From Anaeromonas sp052088025 (GTDB taxonomy: Bacteria; Bacillota; Clostridia; Tissierellales; SIT17): 49,679 bases of DNA. Positions 33,525-42,085 of the stretch are shown piece after piece (positions within the stretch are counted from its first letter, which is position 1; every line of letters starts with the position of its first letter). The notes beneath the pieces were generated by a model. The model ran no database searches. It was not told the origin of the DNA and saw nothing but the letters and a program-made list of their open reading frames with translations. Where the stretch lies: the NCBI RefSeq assembly GCF_052088025.1, contig NZ_JBQCYD010000017.1:1-49679 (forward strand), written 5' to 3'. The position numbers and the translations under genes are program-made.

Positions 33525-34670
33525 ATGAGAAATAATATTCTTATAATAGAAAGTTCAAACAAAAAAATAGATCTCCTCAAAAATTTAATCTATAGGGCAT
33601 TTTCTAGGAAAAAAACTATCATACATACATCTATAGATATTGAGTCTTCTTTAAATGTTGTAGAAAACTATTATATTGATTTAATAATCATAAATTTAAG
33701 CTTAAACTCAGAGAAAATTTTAGAAACTCTAATAAAAATAAATAATTTAACTTCTGATAGACAGTTTAAAATCCCCTTATTAATTTATAATGGTTTAAGA
33801 GATAAGCATATTATAAAGAAAAGCTTTGAACTTGGAGCTATTGATTATTTTTTTGATAAATTAGAGTCAGAAGATATTTCTTATCTTTTTTCCCTTAAAA
33901 TTAAAAACTCACTTAAAATTTGTAATTATAATAACAACTTAATTAAAGAAAATAATCAAAATAAAAAACAATTAAAATTAGCCAATATCCTTCAGAAATC
34001 TCTTATGATTAATAAGAAAGTACTGCCCAGTATAGAGGTCTTTGGAAGATATATACCATCTACTGAAATAGGTGGAGATTCTTATGATGCTATTGACACT
34101 GATGGTAAGACATGGTTCATGATAGCTGATGTTATGGGTCATGGAGCAAGTGCTGCCATGGTTTCATTCATGGTAAAAGCTCTATTTAATCAACTCGCAA
34201 ATATTCACAAAACACCAAAAACTTTATTAAATGAAATAAATAGAACTTACTATAAAATGTTTGAAAATAAAAGTGATATTATTTTTTCTATATTTGTAGG
34301 TACAATTTATAAAAACAAATTAACTTACTCTTCTGCTGGACATCCGTATCCAATATTTTATAATTCACAGGATAAAACTACTTATTTTTTAGATAATAAC
34401 AATATATTAATTGGCATAGTTCCTCATTCAAATTTTTCTCAGAAATCTCAAATGATAAGTAAGGGCGATATCATTTATTTGTATACCGATGGTTTATATG
34501 AACAAATACCAGAGATGAGGGATATTAATTTAATAAATAATTATATTAAATTAAACCATAAATTACTTATTAACTCTCCAGATATATTTACAAATAATAT
34601 AATAAAAGAGTTTACTAACAATGAAGAAATAGAAGATGATATAGCAATTTTGGCATTAAAAAAGAAGTAA
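33525..34670 (+). CDS. SpoIIE phosphatase with a degenerate receiver domain
   Basis: This is a 381-residue cytoplasmic protein. The N-terminal about 125 residues have the response-regulator fold but not its active site. IIES replaces the acidic pair, and LIIINLSL puts Asn57 where the phosphoacceptor Asp should be. A coiled-coil linker leads to a SpoIIE PP2C domain (about 150-380) with IGGDSYDAI, DVMGHG, TDGLYEQ and EDDIAIL intact. It is divergent from the MASE3 phosphatase with a 190-base promoter region between. It may answer protein contacts rather than phosphorylation (inference). Confidence 0.88.
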   Translation: MRNNILIIESSNKKIDLLKNLIYRAFSRKKTIIHTSIDIESSLNVVENYYIDLIIINLSLNSEKILETLIKINNLTSDRQFKIPLLIYNGLRDKHIIKKSFELGAIDYFFDKLESEDISYLFSLKIKNSLKICNYNNNLIKENNQNKKQLKLANILQKSLMINKKVLPSIEVFGRYIPSTEIGGDSYDAIDTDGKTWFMIADVMGHGASAAMVSFMVKALFNQLANIHKTPKTLLNEINRTYYKMFENKSDIIFSIFVGTIYKNKLTYSSAGHPYPIFYNSQDKTTYFLDNNNILIGIVPHSNFSQKSQMISKGDIIYLYTDGLYEQIPEMRDINLINNYIKLNHKLLINSPDIFTNNIIKEFTNNEEIEDDIAILALKKK

Positions 34671-34695
34671 GGATTTAAATCCTTACTTCTTTTTT
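34658..34695. terminator. Bidirectional terminator, SpoIIE/rubrerythrin
   Basis: AAGAAGTAAGGATTT pairs perfectly with AAATCCTTACTTCTT, with A- and T-runs on either side. It lies between two convergent genes and covers the phosphatase stop codon. Confidence 0.9.
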
Positions 34696-34698
34696 ATA

Positions 34699-35250
34699 TT
34701 ATTTTGTAAAAACTGTGAATCTTTCTCTTTTTGCACCACATATAGGGCAAACATCTGGAGCACCATCTATAGCTGTAAATCCGCACACATCACAAATATG
34801 TACATCACCTATATCATAGTCTTCCCCATTATCTACTGATTTTTTAGCTTCTAAATATAATCTTTCATGCACTTTTTCTGCTTCTAAAGCATAATGCATT
34901 GACGTCATAGCTGCTCTTTCTTTTTGCATTTTAGCAACTGCTAAATAAGCAGGATACATTTGATGAATTTCAAAATGCTCTCCATCTGCTGCTCCTTTTA
35001 AGTTTTCAGAAGTAGAACCTATTCCAAACCCTCCCATAGAAGCAACTAAATGATCACCTTCCACATTTTTAAGTGCTGTAAAATGATTAGTAGCATGTAC
35101 CTCTTCTGCATAAGCTACTGCTATAAATAACCTTGCAACATTTGGAAAACCTTCTTTTTCAGCTTTATCAGCCCATATTCTATATCTCATATGTGCTTGC
35201 GATTCCCCACCATAAGCAGATCTTAAATTTTCAGCTGTCATTTCATTCAT
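34699..35250 (-). CDS. Rubrerythrin
   Basis: This is a 183-residue peroxide-reducing non-haem iron protein. The diiron four-helix domain (ENLRSAYGGESQAHMRY, AYAEEVHATNHF, MHYALEAEKVHERLY) is followed by a C-terminal rubredoxin-like site with CDVCG and CPICG. The ATG at 35250 has GGGAGGA 8 bases upstream; a longer form would run through this site. Regulation by PerR or Fur is usual in the family, but I see no clear box here. Confidence 0.95.
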   Translation of the reverse strand: MNEMTAENLRSAYGGESQAHMRYRIWADKAEKEGFPNVARLFIAVAYAEEVHATNHFTALKNVEGDHLVASMGGFGIGSTSENLKGAADGEHFEIHQMYPAYLAVAKMQKERAAMTSMHYALEAEKVHERLYLEAKKSVDNGEDYDIGDVHICDVCGFTAIDGAPDVCPICGAKRERFTVFTK

Positions 35251-35377
35251 AATAAAATTCCTCCCTTTAATAAATTGTTTAGTAAATCTTGCCATTTAAG
35301 TTTATACCCATCATATTTAAAGTTAAACTTATAAGCTTATTATATACTATTTAACTTATAAAATCTTTACAAATTCA

Positions 35378-36056
35378 TTATTTAAAATTTTTTAACTTTA
35401 AAAATTTAATTTTATCTTTTTTATTTTTATTTTTTTCTTCATACATTTTTTCATCAGCAGTTTTTAAAACCTTTTCTATGGTTTTTTCTCCATTTTTTAT
35501 TAGATCCCAACCCATAGATATACTCATTGTGAATTCATTATAATTTTGATTGTAATTTTTTATAGATTCTTTTATTCTTTTGACTAAATTTTTAACATCA
35601 TCTTTATCTATATCATAAAGAATAATTGCAAATTCATCTCCGCCTATTCTTGCAATAGTATCATTTTCTCTAAGCGATTTTTTCAAAATATCTGCTGCAT
35701 CTTTAAGATACTTATCACCCATTAAATGGCCCATATTATCGTTTACATATTTCATATCGTCAAGATCTGCCATAATAATTGCAAGGATGAGTTAATATAT
35801 GTAAGCCATCAAATAAAGCTACAAAACCATAAGCAAGTCCTAAAAAAGTGAAATATTGTTCTTGTGATATTTCATAAGTATTTAAAGCTATTACAGCCAT
35901 AGACACTCCTGTAGTTGTTGCAAATATATTTGATATTACTTGAAAAAAAAGAAAGTTTTTAAATGATATGTATATTAATATTCCAAGAAAAAAACTGAAT
36001 ATCACTATAGAATATAATAAACTCTTATTATTAAGTGCTTTCTGTTTATTTAACAT
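35378..36056 (-). pseudogene. Collapsed MASE3-GGDEF diguanylate cyclase gene
   Basis: The 5' part (36056-35760) encodes three MASE3-type helices, ending at FDGLHILTHP. The 3' part (about 35773-35378, another frame) begins at IIMADLDDMKYVNDNMGH and contains RIGGDEF, the c-di-GMP synthase signature. Between them the rest of MASE3 and the start of the GGDEF domain are missing, and the frame shifts at the join (near 35765-35785). An internal deletion best explains this. The intact parent would have been about 450-550 residues. The GGDEF fragment lacks its first part, so it is unlikely to be active. Confidence 0.8.
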
Positions 36057-36059
36057 ATT

Positions 36060-36122
36060 ATCAACTTCAATATGGGTATAAAGTCCTATAAGGTCTTAGT
36101 GATTTATACCCAATGAGTTGAT
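36060..36122. other. Large imperfect stem-loop between the sulfur-transfer gene and the pseudogene
   Basis: ATCAACT (36060-36066) with AGTTGAT (36116-36122) and TGGGTATAAA (36073-36082) with TTTATACCCA (36103-36112) form nested stems with a 20-base loop containing CCTATAAGG. On the minus strand it could be a terminator, a leader of the pseudogene, or an operator. No T-tract follows. Confidence 0.5.
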
Positions 36123-36162
36123 GGTGTAACAATTTTTCTAATTAATTGTCAAATTTATCTAA

Positions 36163-38658
36163 TTATATGAATAGATTAACATCAGAGTCCTCTGCTGCCC
36201 CTAAATAATTAGCTACTCCTCCTATTTCTACTCCATCAATTAGTTCTTCTTCTTTTATTCCCATAACATCCATACTCATAGCACAAGCCACTACATTTAC
36301 TCCATTTTCCATTGCTTTAGATATCAAATCTTCAAGGGAATCAATGTTTTTATCATTCATAACCTTCCTTATCATTTTTGAACCCATACCTGCCATATTC
36401 ATACGAGAAAGTCCTAGCTTTTTGCTTCCTCTTGGCATCATCTTAGCAAACATTTTATCCATAAATCCTTTATCTGTATGAACCTTTTCATCTTTTCTCA
36501 AAATATTAAGTCCCCAAAATGTAAAGAACATTGTAACATCTCTTCCCATTGAAGCTGCACCATTTGCAATGATAAATGAAGCTATAGCTTTGTCTAAATC
36601 ACCACTAAAAACTACCATACTTTTATCATGGCTTTTTTTAAAATTAATTTGTTCATCTTGAACTTTAGATTTAGATTTATCATTACCTTTTTTTAATAGG
36701 GCTGCAAAGGATTTTTCTCTTTTTTCTGTTTTTACAAGAGTATTTCCTGTTTTATTTGCCCATGTTTTTATATCACTCATAAATCCAGGATCAGTAGCTT
36801 CTACTTCTAATATATCTCCCTCTTCTAATTCTTTCATTTTTTTAAATACTTGCATAATAGGTCCTGGACATTGAAGACCACAAGCATTTAATTTTATAGT
36901 TTTAATTTCTTTTTCTTCAATATTTTTAGTGATTTCTGGATTTCCATATTCATCATAATTTATATCTGTATTACAACTTTCAATTGCACAATCATCATCA
37001 TTACAATTCATACAACTATAGGTGGAATATCCTCCATTTAAATTTTTGACATTTTTAAATCCATTTTGAGTGAGTATTCTAGCAGCAATATATCCCCTAA
37101 CTCCTATTGCACAATATACTATTATTTCTTTATCCTTATCTATTTCATCTAACCTATCTCTTAATTCATCTATAGGTATGTTAATAGAATTTTCAATGCT
37201 TCCAAGTTGTGTCTCAATATCTTCTCTCACATCTAAAATTATAGTATTATTTAAATCTAAATCTTTAATTTCTTCAAAATTAATTACATCTACAATACCT
37301 TTTAATATATTTTCAGCTGTAAAACCTGCCATATTCACAGGATCTTTTGCTGAAGAATATGGAGGAGCATAAGCAAGTTCTAATTTTTTCAAATCATAGA
37401 TAGTCCCATTAAATCTAATAGCTGTTGCTATTACATCTATTCTTTTATCTACGCCATTGTATCCTACAATCTGAGATCCTAATATTTTTCCAGTCTTATC
37501 AAAAATAAGCTTTATAGTCATAGGTATAGCCCCAGGATAATAACCTGCATTTGATTTTGAATGTATTAATGCTACAAAATAATCTTCCTTATATTTTAAA
37601 GCATTTTTCTTTAATGTTTTTTCATTTATTCCAGTATTTGCAACTGTTAAATCAAATACCTTTGCAATTGATGTGCCTTGAGTTCCTTCATATTTTTCAT
37701 CTTTACCAGCTATGTTATTTGCAACAATTCTACCCTGTTTATTGGCAGGTCCTGCAAGTGGAACCATTGTTTTTTCTTTTGTATTAAAATCAATCACTTC
37801 TATAACATCCCCTAATGCATAGATGTTTTCATCTGAACTTCTTAAATACTCATCTACTATTATTCCACCACGAGCATTAGTTTTAAGTCCTGCGCTTTTT
37901 GCAAGTTCTGAATTTGGTCTTATTCCAATTGAAAGTATTATAATATCAGCTTCTACTTTTTTACCAGATTGAAGCACTATTGTTGTAGTTTCATCATTAT
38001 TATATACAAATTCTTTTACTCCATCTTCTAATATCAAATTCACATTTTTACTTCTTATATGATTATGTGTTATTTGTGCCATCTCCTTATCAACCGGAGC
38101 CATAACTTGATCTGCCATTTCTACTATTGATACTTCCATACCTTTATCATGTAGATTCTCAGCCATTTCAAGTCCAATAAATCCTCCACCAATAACTGCT
38201 GCTCTTTTAGGGTTTTTATTATCCATATAATTTTTTATATTATCAGTATCTGGAATATTCCAAAGTGAAAATATATTTTTGGCCTCTATTCCCTTTATGG
38301 GCGGCTTTAGAGGAGTTGAACCAGGTGATAGGACTAGATTATCATAGCTTTCTTTATATTCTTTATTTGTATTTAAATCTTTTATTGTAATTTCTTTATT
38401 TTCCTTATCAATATCTATAACTTCATTTTTTACTCTAACATCAATATCAAACCTTTTATTCATATCTTCAGGTGTTTGAAGAAGTAAATCATCTCTTTTT
38501 TCTATAGTTCCCCCTATATAATATGGCAATCCACAATTTGCAAAGGAAATATATTCACCTCTTTCTATCATTATTATTTGTGATTTTTCATCCATTCTTC
38601 TAAGCCTTGCAGCAGTACTAGCACCACCTGCAACACCACCTACTATTATTGTTTTCAT
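36163..38658 (-). CDS. CoA-disulfide reductase--rhodanese--TusA--DsrE fusion
   Basis: This is an 831-residue multidomain sulfur-relay enzyme. Residues 1-445 are a pyridine-nucleotide FAD reductase with GGVAGGAS and the active-site SFANCGLPYY (Cys42), of the CoA-disulfide/persulfide reductase type. About 455-550 is a rhodanese with the persulfide site VYCAIGVRGY. A Cys-rich linker (CMNCNDDDCAIESC) follows. About 600-670 is TusA (ACGLQCPGPIM). The rest is a DsrE-like domain (VVFSGDLDKAIASF, VACAMSMDVMGI). Each domain has a sulfur-carrying Cys. It probably reduces polysulfide or persulfide and passes sulfur on. The ArsR regulator gene lies 81 bases upstream. The family is known; its exact substrate is not. 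Confidence 0.93.
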   Translation of the reverse strand: MKTIIVGGVAGGASTAARLRRMDEKSQIIMIERGEYISFANCGLPYYIGGTIEKRDDLLLQTPEDMNKRFDIDVRVKNEVIDIDKENKEITIKDLNTNKEYKESYDNLVLSPGSTPLKPPIKGIEAKNIFSLWNIPDTDNIKNYMDNKNPKRAAVIGGGFIGLEMAENLHDKGMEVSIVEMADQVMAPVDKEMAQITHNHIRSKNVNLILEDGVKEFVYNNDETTTIVLQSGKKVEADIIILSIGIRPNSELAKSAGLKTNARGGIIVDEYLRSSDENIYALGDVIEVIDFNTKEKTMVPLAGPANKQGRIVANNIAGKDEKYEGTQGTSIAKVFDLTVANTGINEKTLKKNALKYKEDYFVALIHSKSNAGYYPGAIPMTIKLIFDKTGKILGSQIVGYNGVDKRIDVIATAIRFNGTIYDLKKLELAYAPPYSSAKDPVNMAGFTAENILKGIVDVINFEEIKDLDLNNTIILDVREDIETQLGSIENSINIPIDELRDRLDEIDKDKEIIVYCAIGVRGYIAARILTQNGFKNVKNLNGGYSTYSCMNCNDDDCAIESCNTDINYDEYGNPEITKNIEEKEIKTIKLNACGLQCPGPIMQVFKKMKELEEGDILEVEATDPGFMSDIKTWANKTGNTLVKTEKREKSFAALLKKGNDKSKSKVQDEQINFKKSHDKSMVVFSGDLDKAIASFIIANGAASMGRDVTMFFTFWGLNILRKDEKVHTDKGFMDKMFAKMMPRGSKKLGLSRMNMAGMGSKMIRKVMNDKNIDSLEDLISKAMENGVNVVACAMSMDVMGIKEEELIDGVEIGGVANYLGAAEDSDVNLFI

Positions 38659-38702
38659 TTAATTTCCTCCTATAACATAATATTTACATATTCAAATAAT
38701 GC

Positions 38703-38714
38703 GATTTTACAAGT
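38703..38714. promoter_or_regulatory. Candidate ArsR operator upstream of the fusion gene
   Basis: GATTTTACAAGT matches GATTTTGCAAGT, the right part of the dyad at 39067-39082 before the arsR gene, in 11 of 12 bases. The minus-strand TTGTAA within it could be a -35 box for the fusion gene. Confidence 0.45.
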
Positions 38715-38717
38715 AAA

Positions 38718-38760
38718 ATTAATTCGATATTAAGATATGTTATTTTAATATCGAATTAAT
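38718..38760 (-). terminator. 16-bp inverted repeat at the arsR stop
   Basis: ATTAATTCGATATTAA (38718-38733) and TTAATATCGAATTAAT (38745-38760) pair perfectly around 11 bases. The right arm is also the last codons of arsR. The T-tract after it is weak (TTTTACTTG), so it may be a terminator, a partial terminator or a protein-binding dyad. Confidence 0.6.
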
Positions 38761-39030
38761 AACATTTTTTGCATCTTCATTTTTTACATAATAATTTATT
38801 TCTGTTCCATTTCGCTTACCTTCAATAATTCCTGCAGCCTTAAGTTTAGTTAAATGTTGGGATATGGTAGATTGAGGTGTATTTAAGCAATTCTTAATTG
38901 TAGTAACATTTCTTCCCTCTTCTTCCATTAAACCTTGAACAATACATAGCCTTATGGGATGAGCTAATGCTTTTAATATTTCTGACTTTTGATTAAACAA
39001 ATCTAAAGCTTCTATATCCATATTTCCCAC
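38740..39030 (-). CDS. ArsR family regulator, possible persulfide sensor
   Basis: This is a 96-residue winged-helix repressor. ALAHPIRLCIVQGL leads to the HTH (CLNTPQSTISQHLTKLKAAGI) and the wing (GKRNGTEINYYV). The only cysteines are Cys29 and Cys48. No ELCVCDL-type metal site is present, so a thiol switch is more likely than metal sensing, as in SqrR/BigR-type repressors (inference). It is encoded just before the sulfur-transfer fusion and divergently from the DUF1576 gene. Confidence 0.88.
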   Translation of the reverse strand: MGNMDIEALDLFNQKSEILKALAHPIRLCIVQGLMEEEGRNVTTIKNCLNTPQSTISQHLTKLKAAGIIEGKRNGTEINYYVKNEDAKNVINSILK

Positions 39031-39066
39031 TCCTAATATTATTATATTCTAATTTTACGATATATT

Positions 39067-39082
39067 ACTTGATTTTGCAAGT
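39067..39082. promoter_or_regulatory. arsR promoter with dyad operator
   Basis: ACTTG-N6-CAAGT forms an inverted repeat. The minus-strand TTGCAA in its middle is a -35 box, followed 17 bases later by TAAAAT. Binding here would block arsR transcription. A related half lies before the fusion gene. Confidence 0.55.
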
Positions 39083-39209
39083 ATTAGTTTAATTTTTTTA
39101 TTATTTATGATAGAATATAAAAAACCAATATGTTAAAATCTTATTTAATAATTCGTTTATTACTTTTTTTCCATATATTTGAAATTTTTATATTTTCGGA
39201 GGTGACCTA

Positions 39210-40475
39210 TTGAAAAAAAAATTATTTGCTCAAATTGACAAATCAGAAAACTCAATAATTAAATATGTTCTATTGATACTTCCCATATCATTTTTAATAG
39301 CTGGTCTTTTATTAGATGATATTGATACTATATTAAAAGGTTTAAATACCATAATGTGGAGTGAAGACATACTCTTAACTGACTATTTAGAGGTCTCAGG
39401 TATTGGAGCTACACTTATAAATTCAGCTATTCTTACTTTTTTCAATATATTTTTACTTCATAAATTAAAGGTTCCTATAAATGGTACAGCAATTGCAGGA
39501 GTTTTTATAGTTGCTGGCTTTGCTTTCTTTGGAAAAAACATATATAATGTGTGGCCAATATATATAGGCACCTTTCTCTACTCAGTTTATCAAGGGAGAA
39601 AATATCGTTCTGTTATATACATATCCATGTTTGCTACTTCACTTTCACCTATAGTAAGCCAACTATCATTTGGACTAGGACTTCCATTACTTGAAGGTAT
39701 AACACTCGGATGGATTTTTGGAATAGGCATAGGATTTATAATAACTCCACTTTCAGCTCATTTAGTCCGTGCTCATGATGGATATAATATATATAATGTT
39801 GGTTTCACATCAGGTTTTATTGCGACTGTCCTTATTGCAGTACTTCGTAGCTATGGACTAGATATTAATACACAATCCATATTATCAACAAAGTATGATA
39901 TTTTTTTTAAAATAGCTTTATCATCTTTTTCTCTTATTCTTATAATTATAGGTTACATTTTAAATAAAAAAAGTTTTAAAGGTTATAGGGAAATATTTGA
40001 ATACTCGGGTAGACTAGTTACAGATTTCATTTTACTTATGGGGATAGGAAATACTTTTGTTAATATGGGAATTATGGGGATTATATCTATCCTTTATGTT
40101 ATAATATCTGGAGGAGTAATTAATGGTCCTGTGGTTGGAGGAATTTTAACCGTTATAGGATTCTCTGCCTTTGGTAAACACCCTAGAAATACAATTCCAG
40201 TACTGCTTGGAGTATTTGTAGCAGGATTTTTAAATATTTGGGATTTAGATTCTACAGTTGTAGTAATAGCAGGATTATTTGGTACTACACTTGCTCCTAT
40301 AGCCGGAGAATATGGACCCTTTGCTGGATTCATTAGTGGATTCCTTCATTTAGCTGTAGTTATGAATATAGGAGTAGTTCATGGTGGAGTAAACCTATAT
40401 AATAATGGTTTTTCAGGTGGAATTGTAGCATCTGTAGTTGTTCCAATACTTGATACATTTTCGAAAGGAGAATAA
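39210..40475 (+). CDS. DUF1576 family membrane protein
   Basis: This is a 421-residue polytopic protein with about eleven hydrophobic segments. It shows an internal repeat: KLKVPINGTAIAGVFIVAGF, FAFFGKNIYNVWPI in the first half and GGVINGPVVGGILTVIGFSA, FGKHPRNTIPVLLG in the second. This suggests duplicated transporter or channel halves. Gly-rich loops and conserved His (HDGYNIYN, HGGVNLYNNG) are notable. The start is TTG with GGAGGTGA upstream. The substrate is unknown. It is followed after two bases by a small soluble gene. Confidence 0.88.
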   Translation: MKKKLFAQIDKSENSIIKYVLLILPISFLIAGLLLDDIDTILKGLNTIMWSEDILLTDYLEVSGIGATLINSAILTFFNIFLLHKLKVPINGTAIAGVFIVAGFAFFGKNIYNVWPIYIGTFLYSVYQGRKYRSVIYISMFATSLSPIVSQLSFGLGLPLLEGITLGWIFGIGIGFIITPLSAHLVRAHDGYNIYNVGFTSGFIATVLIAVLRSYGLDINTQSILSTKYDIFFKIALSSFSLILIIIGYILNKKSFKGYREIFEYSGRLVTDFILLMGIGNTFVNMGIMGIISILYVIISGGVINGPVVGGILTVIGFSAFGKHPRNTIPVLLGVFVAGFLNIWDLDSTVVVIAGLFGTTLAPIAGEYGPFAGFISGFLHLAVVMNIGVVHGGVNLYNNGFSGGIVASVVVPILDTFSKGE

Positions 40476-40477
40476 GA

Positions 40478-40819
40478 TTGAAACATGATATTAAAAAGGT
40501 AAGTAAAATAATAGACGAAATGTCTACATTTTGTCTAACCCATGGAGCAAATACTATGAACATGATAGTAGAAAACAAAAAAAACTTTTTTAAATTGACT
40601 TTTGATATAGATTGTATGGATAACAATGATAAAAAAGTAAAGCTTCTTAAAAGATTATTATCAGTTCCAAGACAATTTGAAATGGAAGAGTTTTATTGGG
40701 AACTTACAGGTGAATCTGATCATGATACTGAACTAAGTATGGTCGGCATGATGGTAGATGAAGTAGAATTTATACAAAAAGATGAATCTCTTAGAATAAT
40801 TTTATATAGAAACAAATAG
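40478..40819 (+). CDS. Small soluble protein cotranscribed with DUF1576
   Basis: This is a 113-residue protein that I do not recognise. It has two regular alpha/beta halves and the acidic stretch FYWELTGESDHDTELSMVG. The start is TTG with AAAGGAG upstream, two bases after the DUF1576 stop. It likely works with, or regulates, that membrane protein. Confidence 0.75.
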   Translation: MKHDIKKVSKIIDEMSTFCLTHGANTMNMIVENKKNFFKLTFDIDCMDNNDKKVKLLKRLLSVPRQFEMEEFYWELTGESDHDTELSMVGMMVDEVEFIQKDESLRIILYRNK

Positions 40820-40846
40820 CCCTATATGCAATGGGGCTTTTTTTAT
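40819..40846 (+). terminator. Terminator of the DUF1576 unit
   Basis: AGCCC(TA) pairs with (AT)GGGGCT and is followed by seven T residues on the plus strand. Confidence 0.85.
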
Positions 40847-40923
40847 GCCATTTTTTATTCACACATATAGATTAATGTGAGTATTATATATAGAAACTAT
40901 TTTCTATAAGGAGTTGAAAATAT

Positions 40924-41106
40924 ATGTATGATAAAAAGTATGAAGAAAAGGAATATAAAAGCCCTGAATACAGATTAGCTAAAGCTTATGTTCCTTATCA
41001 AAAAATGTGTAAGGTATATGATTTAAAAGAAGCTTTATGCAAAGGGACCTTATTCCCAGAGCTATATATGCCATATGAAATTCATGATAGAAAAAAAAGA
41101 TGCTAA
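40924..41106 (+). CDS. cotJA: Spore coat protein CotJA
   Basis: This is a 60-residue coat protein with the family pattern LAKAYVPYQKM, then EALCKGTLFPELYMPY. It is the first gene of cotJABC, expressed in the mother cell in other species. The ATG has AAGGAG upstream. A 7-bp hairpin (ATAGAAA/TTTCTAT) lies just before the ribosome site. I cannot assign a clear sigma-E promoter in the 80 bases upstream. Confidence 0.93.
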   Translation: MYDKKYEEKEYKSPEYRLAKAYVPYQKMCKVYDLKEALCKGTLFPELYMPYEIHDRKKRC

Positions 41107-41121
41107 TAGGAGGTATTTGTA

Positions 41122-41391
41122 ATGAATGATAAGCATTTAGATTTATTAGAAGAAATTATGAGAGTAAGTTTTGCTTTAGTTGAAACAAACCTTTATCTTG
41201 ATACTCACCCTTCAGATGAAAAGGCTCTGATGCTTCACAACACTCTTTCAAGACAATATAGAGATTTAAATGAAGTATATACTAGAGAGTATGGACCTTT
41301 AACCTATACTGGTATGAGTATGTGTCCATGGGCTTATGCTACTACCCCTTGGCCTTGGGATATTGAATATAGAAAATGCAAATGGGATTAA
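41122..41391 (+). CDS. cotJB: Spore coat protein CotJB
   Basis: This 89-residue protein has the CotJB pattern ALVETNLYLDTHPSDEKAL and the aromatic C-terminus with WPWDIEYRKCKWD. It is the middle gene of cotJABC. Ribosome site AGGAGGT. Confidence 0.95.
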   Translation: MNDKHLDLLEEIMRVSFALVETNLYLDTHPSDEKALMLHNTLSRQYRDLNEVYTREYGPLTYTGMSMCPWAYATTPWPWDIEYRKCKWD

Positions 41392-41403
41392 GGAGGTTAT
41401 ATT

Positions 41404-41976
41404 ATGTGGATTTATGAAAAAAAATTGCAATATCCTGTAAGAGTAGATTCCTGTAACCCTACACTTGCAGCTATGATAATAGAACAATTTGGTGGAGCAG
41501 ATGGAGAACTTTCAGCAGGAATCAGATATTTAACTCAAAGATGGACCATGCCTACAAATCAAGCAAAAGCTATACTTACAGATATAGGCACAGAAGAACT
41601 TGCTCATTGGGAGATGATTGGTACTATAGTTTATAAGCTTACTAAAGATGCACCTATAGAAAAAATTAAAGGTACACCTTTTGAAGCTCATTACGCTAAC
41701 CATGGTAAAAGTTTATATCCTCACAATGCAGCTGGAGCTCCTTGGACTGCTACATTCTTTAACTCAAAGGATGATCCTATAGCAGATCTACATGAAGATA
41801 TGGCAGCAGAAGAAAAAGCTCGTGCAACTTATGAGCATCTTATAAGGTTAAGTGATGATCCAGGTGTTAGGGATACACTAAGATTCTTACGCGAAAGAGA
41901 AGTAGTACATTTCCAAAGATTTGGAGAAACACTTAGAATAATTGAAGATTATCAAAATAGCAAAAAATATTATTAA
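41404..41976 (+). CDS. cotJC: Spore coat manganese-catalase-like protein CotJC
   Basis: This is a 190-residue protein of the Mn-catalase family in the spore coat. The dimetal ligands are visible as GGADGELSAGIRYLTQ, GTEELAHWEMIG, EEKARATYEHLI and REREVVHFQRFG. It protects the spore from peroxide in related species. It is the last gene of the operon, with a terminator at 41979-42009. Confidence 0.96.
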   Translation: MWIYEKKLQYPVRVDSCNPTLAAMIIEQFGGADGELSAGIRYLTQRWTMPTNQAKAILTDIGTEELAHWEMIGTIVYKLTKDAPIEKIKGTPFEAHYANHGKSLYPHNAAGAPWTATFFNSKDDPIADLHEDMAAEEKARATYEHLIRLSDDPGVRDTLRFLREREVVHFQRFGETLRIIEDYQNSKKYY

Positions 41977-41978
41977 AT

Positions 41979-42009
41979 AAAAGACCTCCAAAGTTTGGAG
42001 GTCTTTTTA
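41979..42009 (+). terminator. Terminator of cotJABC
   Basis: AAAAGACCTCCAAA pairs with TTTGGAGGTCTTTT and is followed by T residues. Confidence 0.92.
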
Positions 42010-42085
42010 AATATTGTTAAAATAATTTCAAAATGATATACTTAAAATAATTATATTGAAAATTAAATTTATGGGGGTATCATTT

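Noticed and set aside
35296..35377. PerR box before rubrerythrin
   Set aside because: AT-rich sequence with ATAAGCTTAT only; it does not meet the 7-1-7 PerR consensus.
38703..38733. Riboswitch upstream of the sulfur-transfer gene
   Set aside because: The leader is only about 60 bases and shows no known riboswitch core; a protein operator explains the repeats better.
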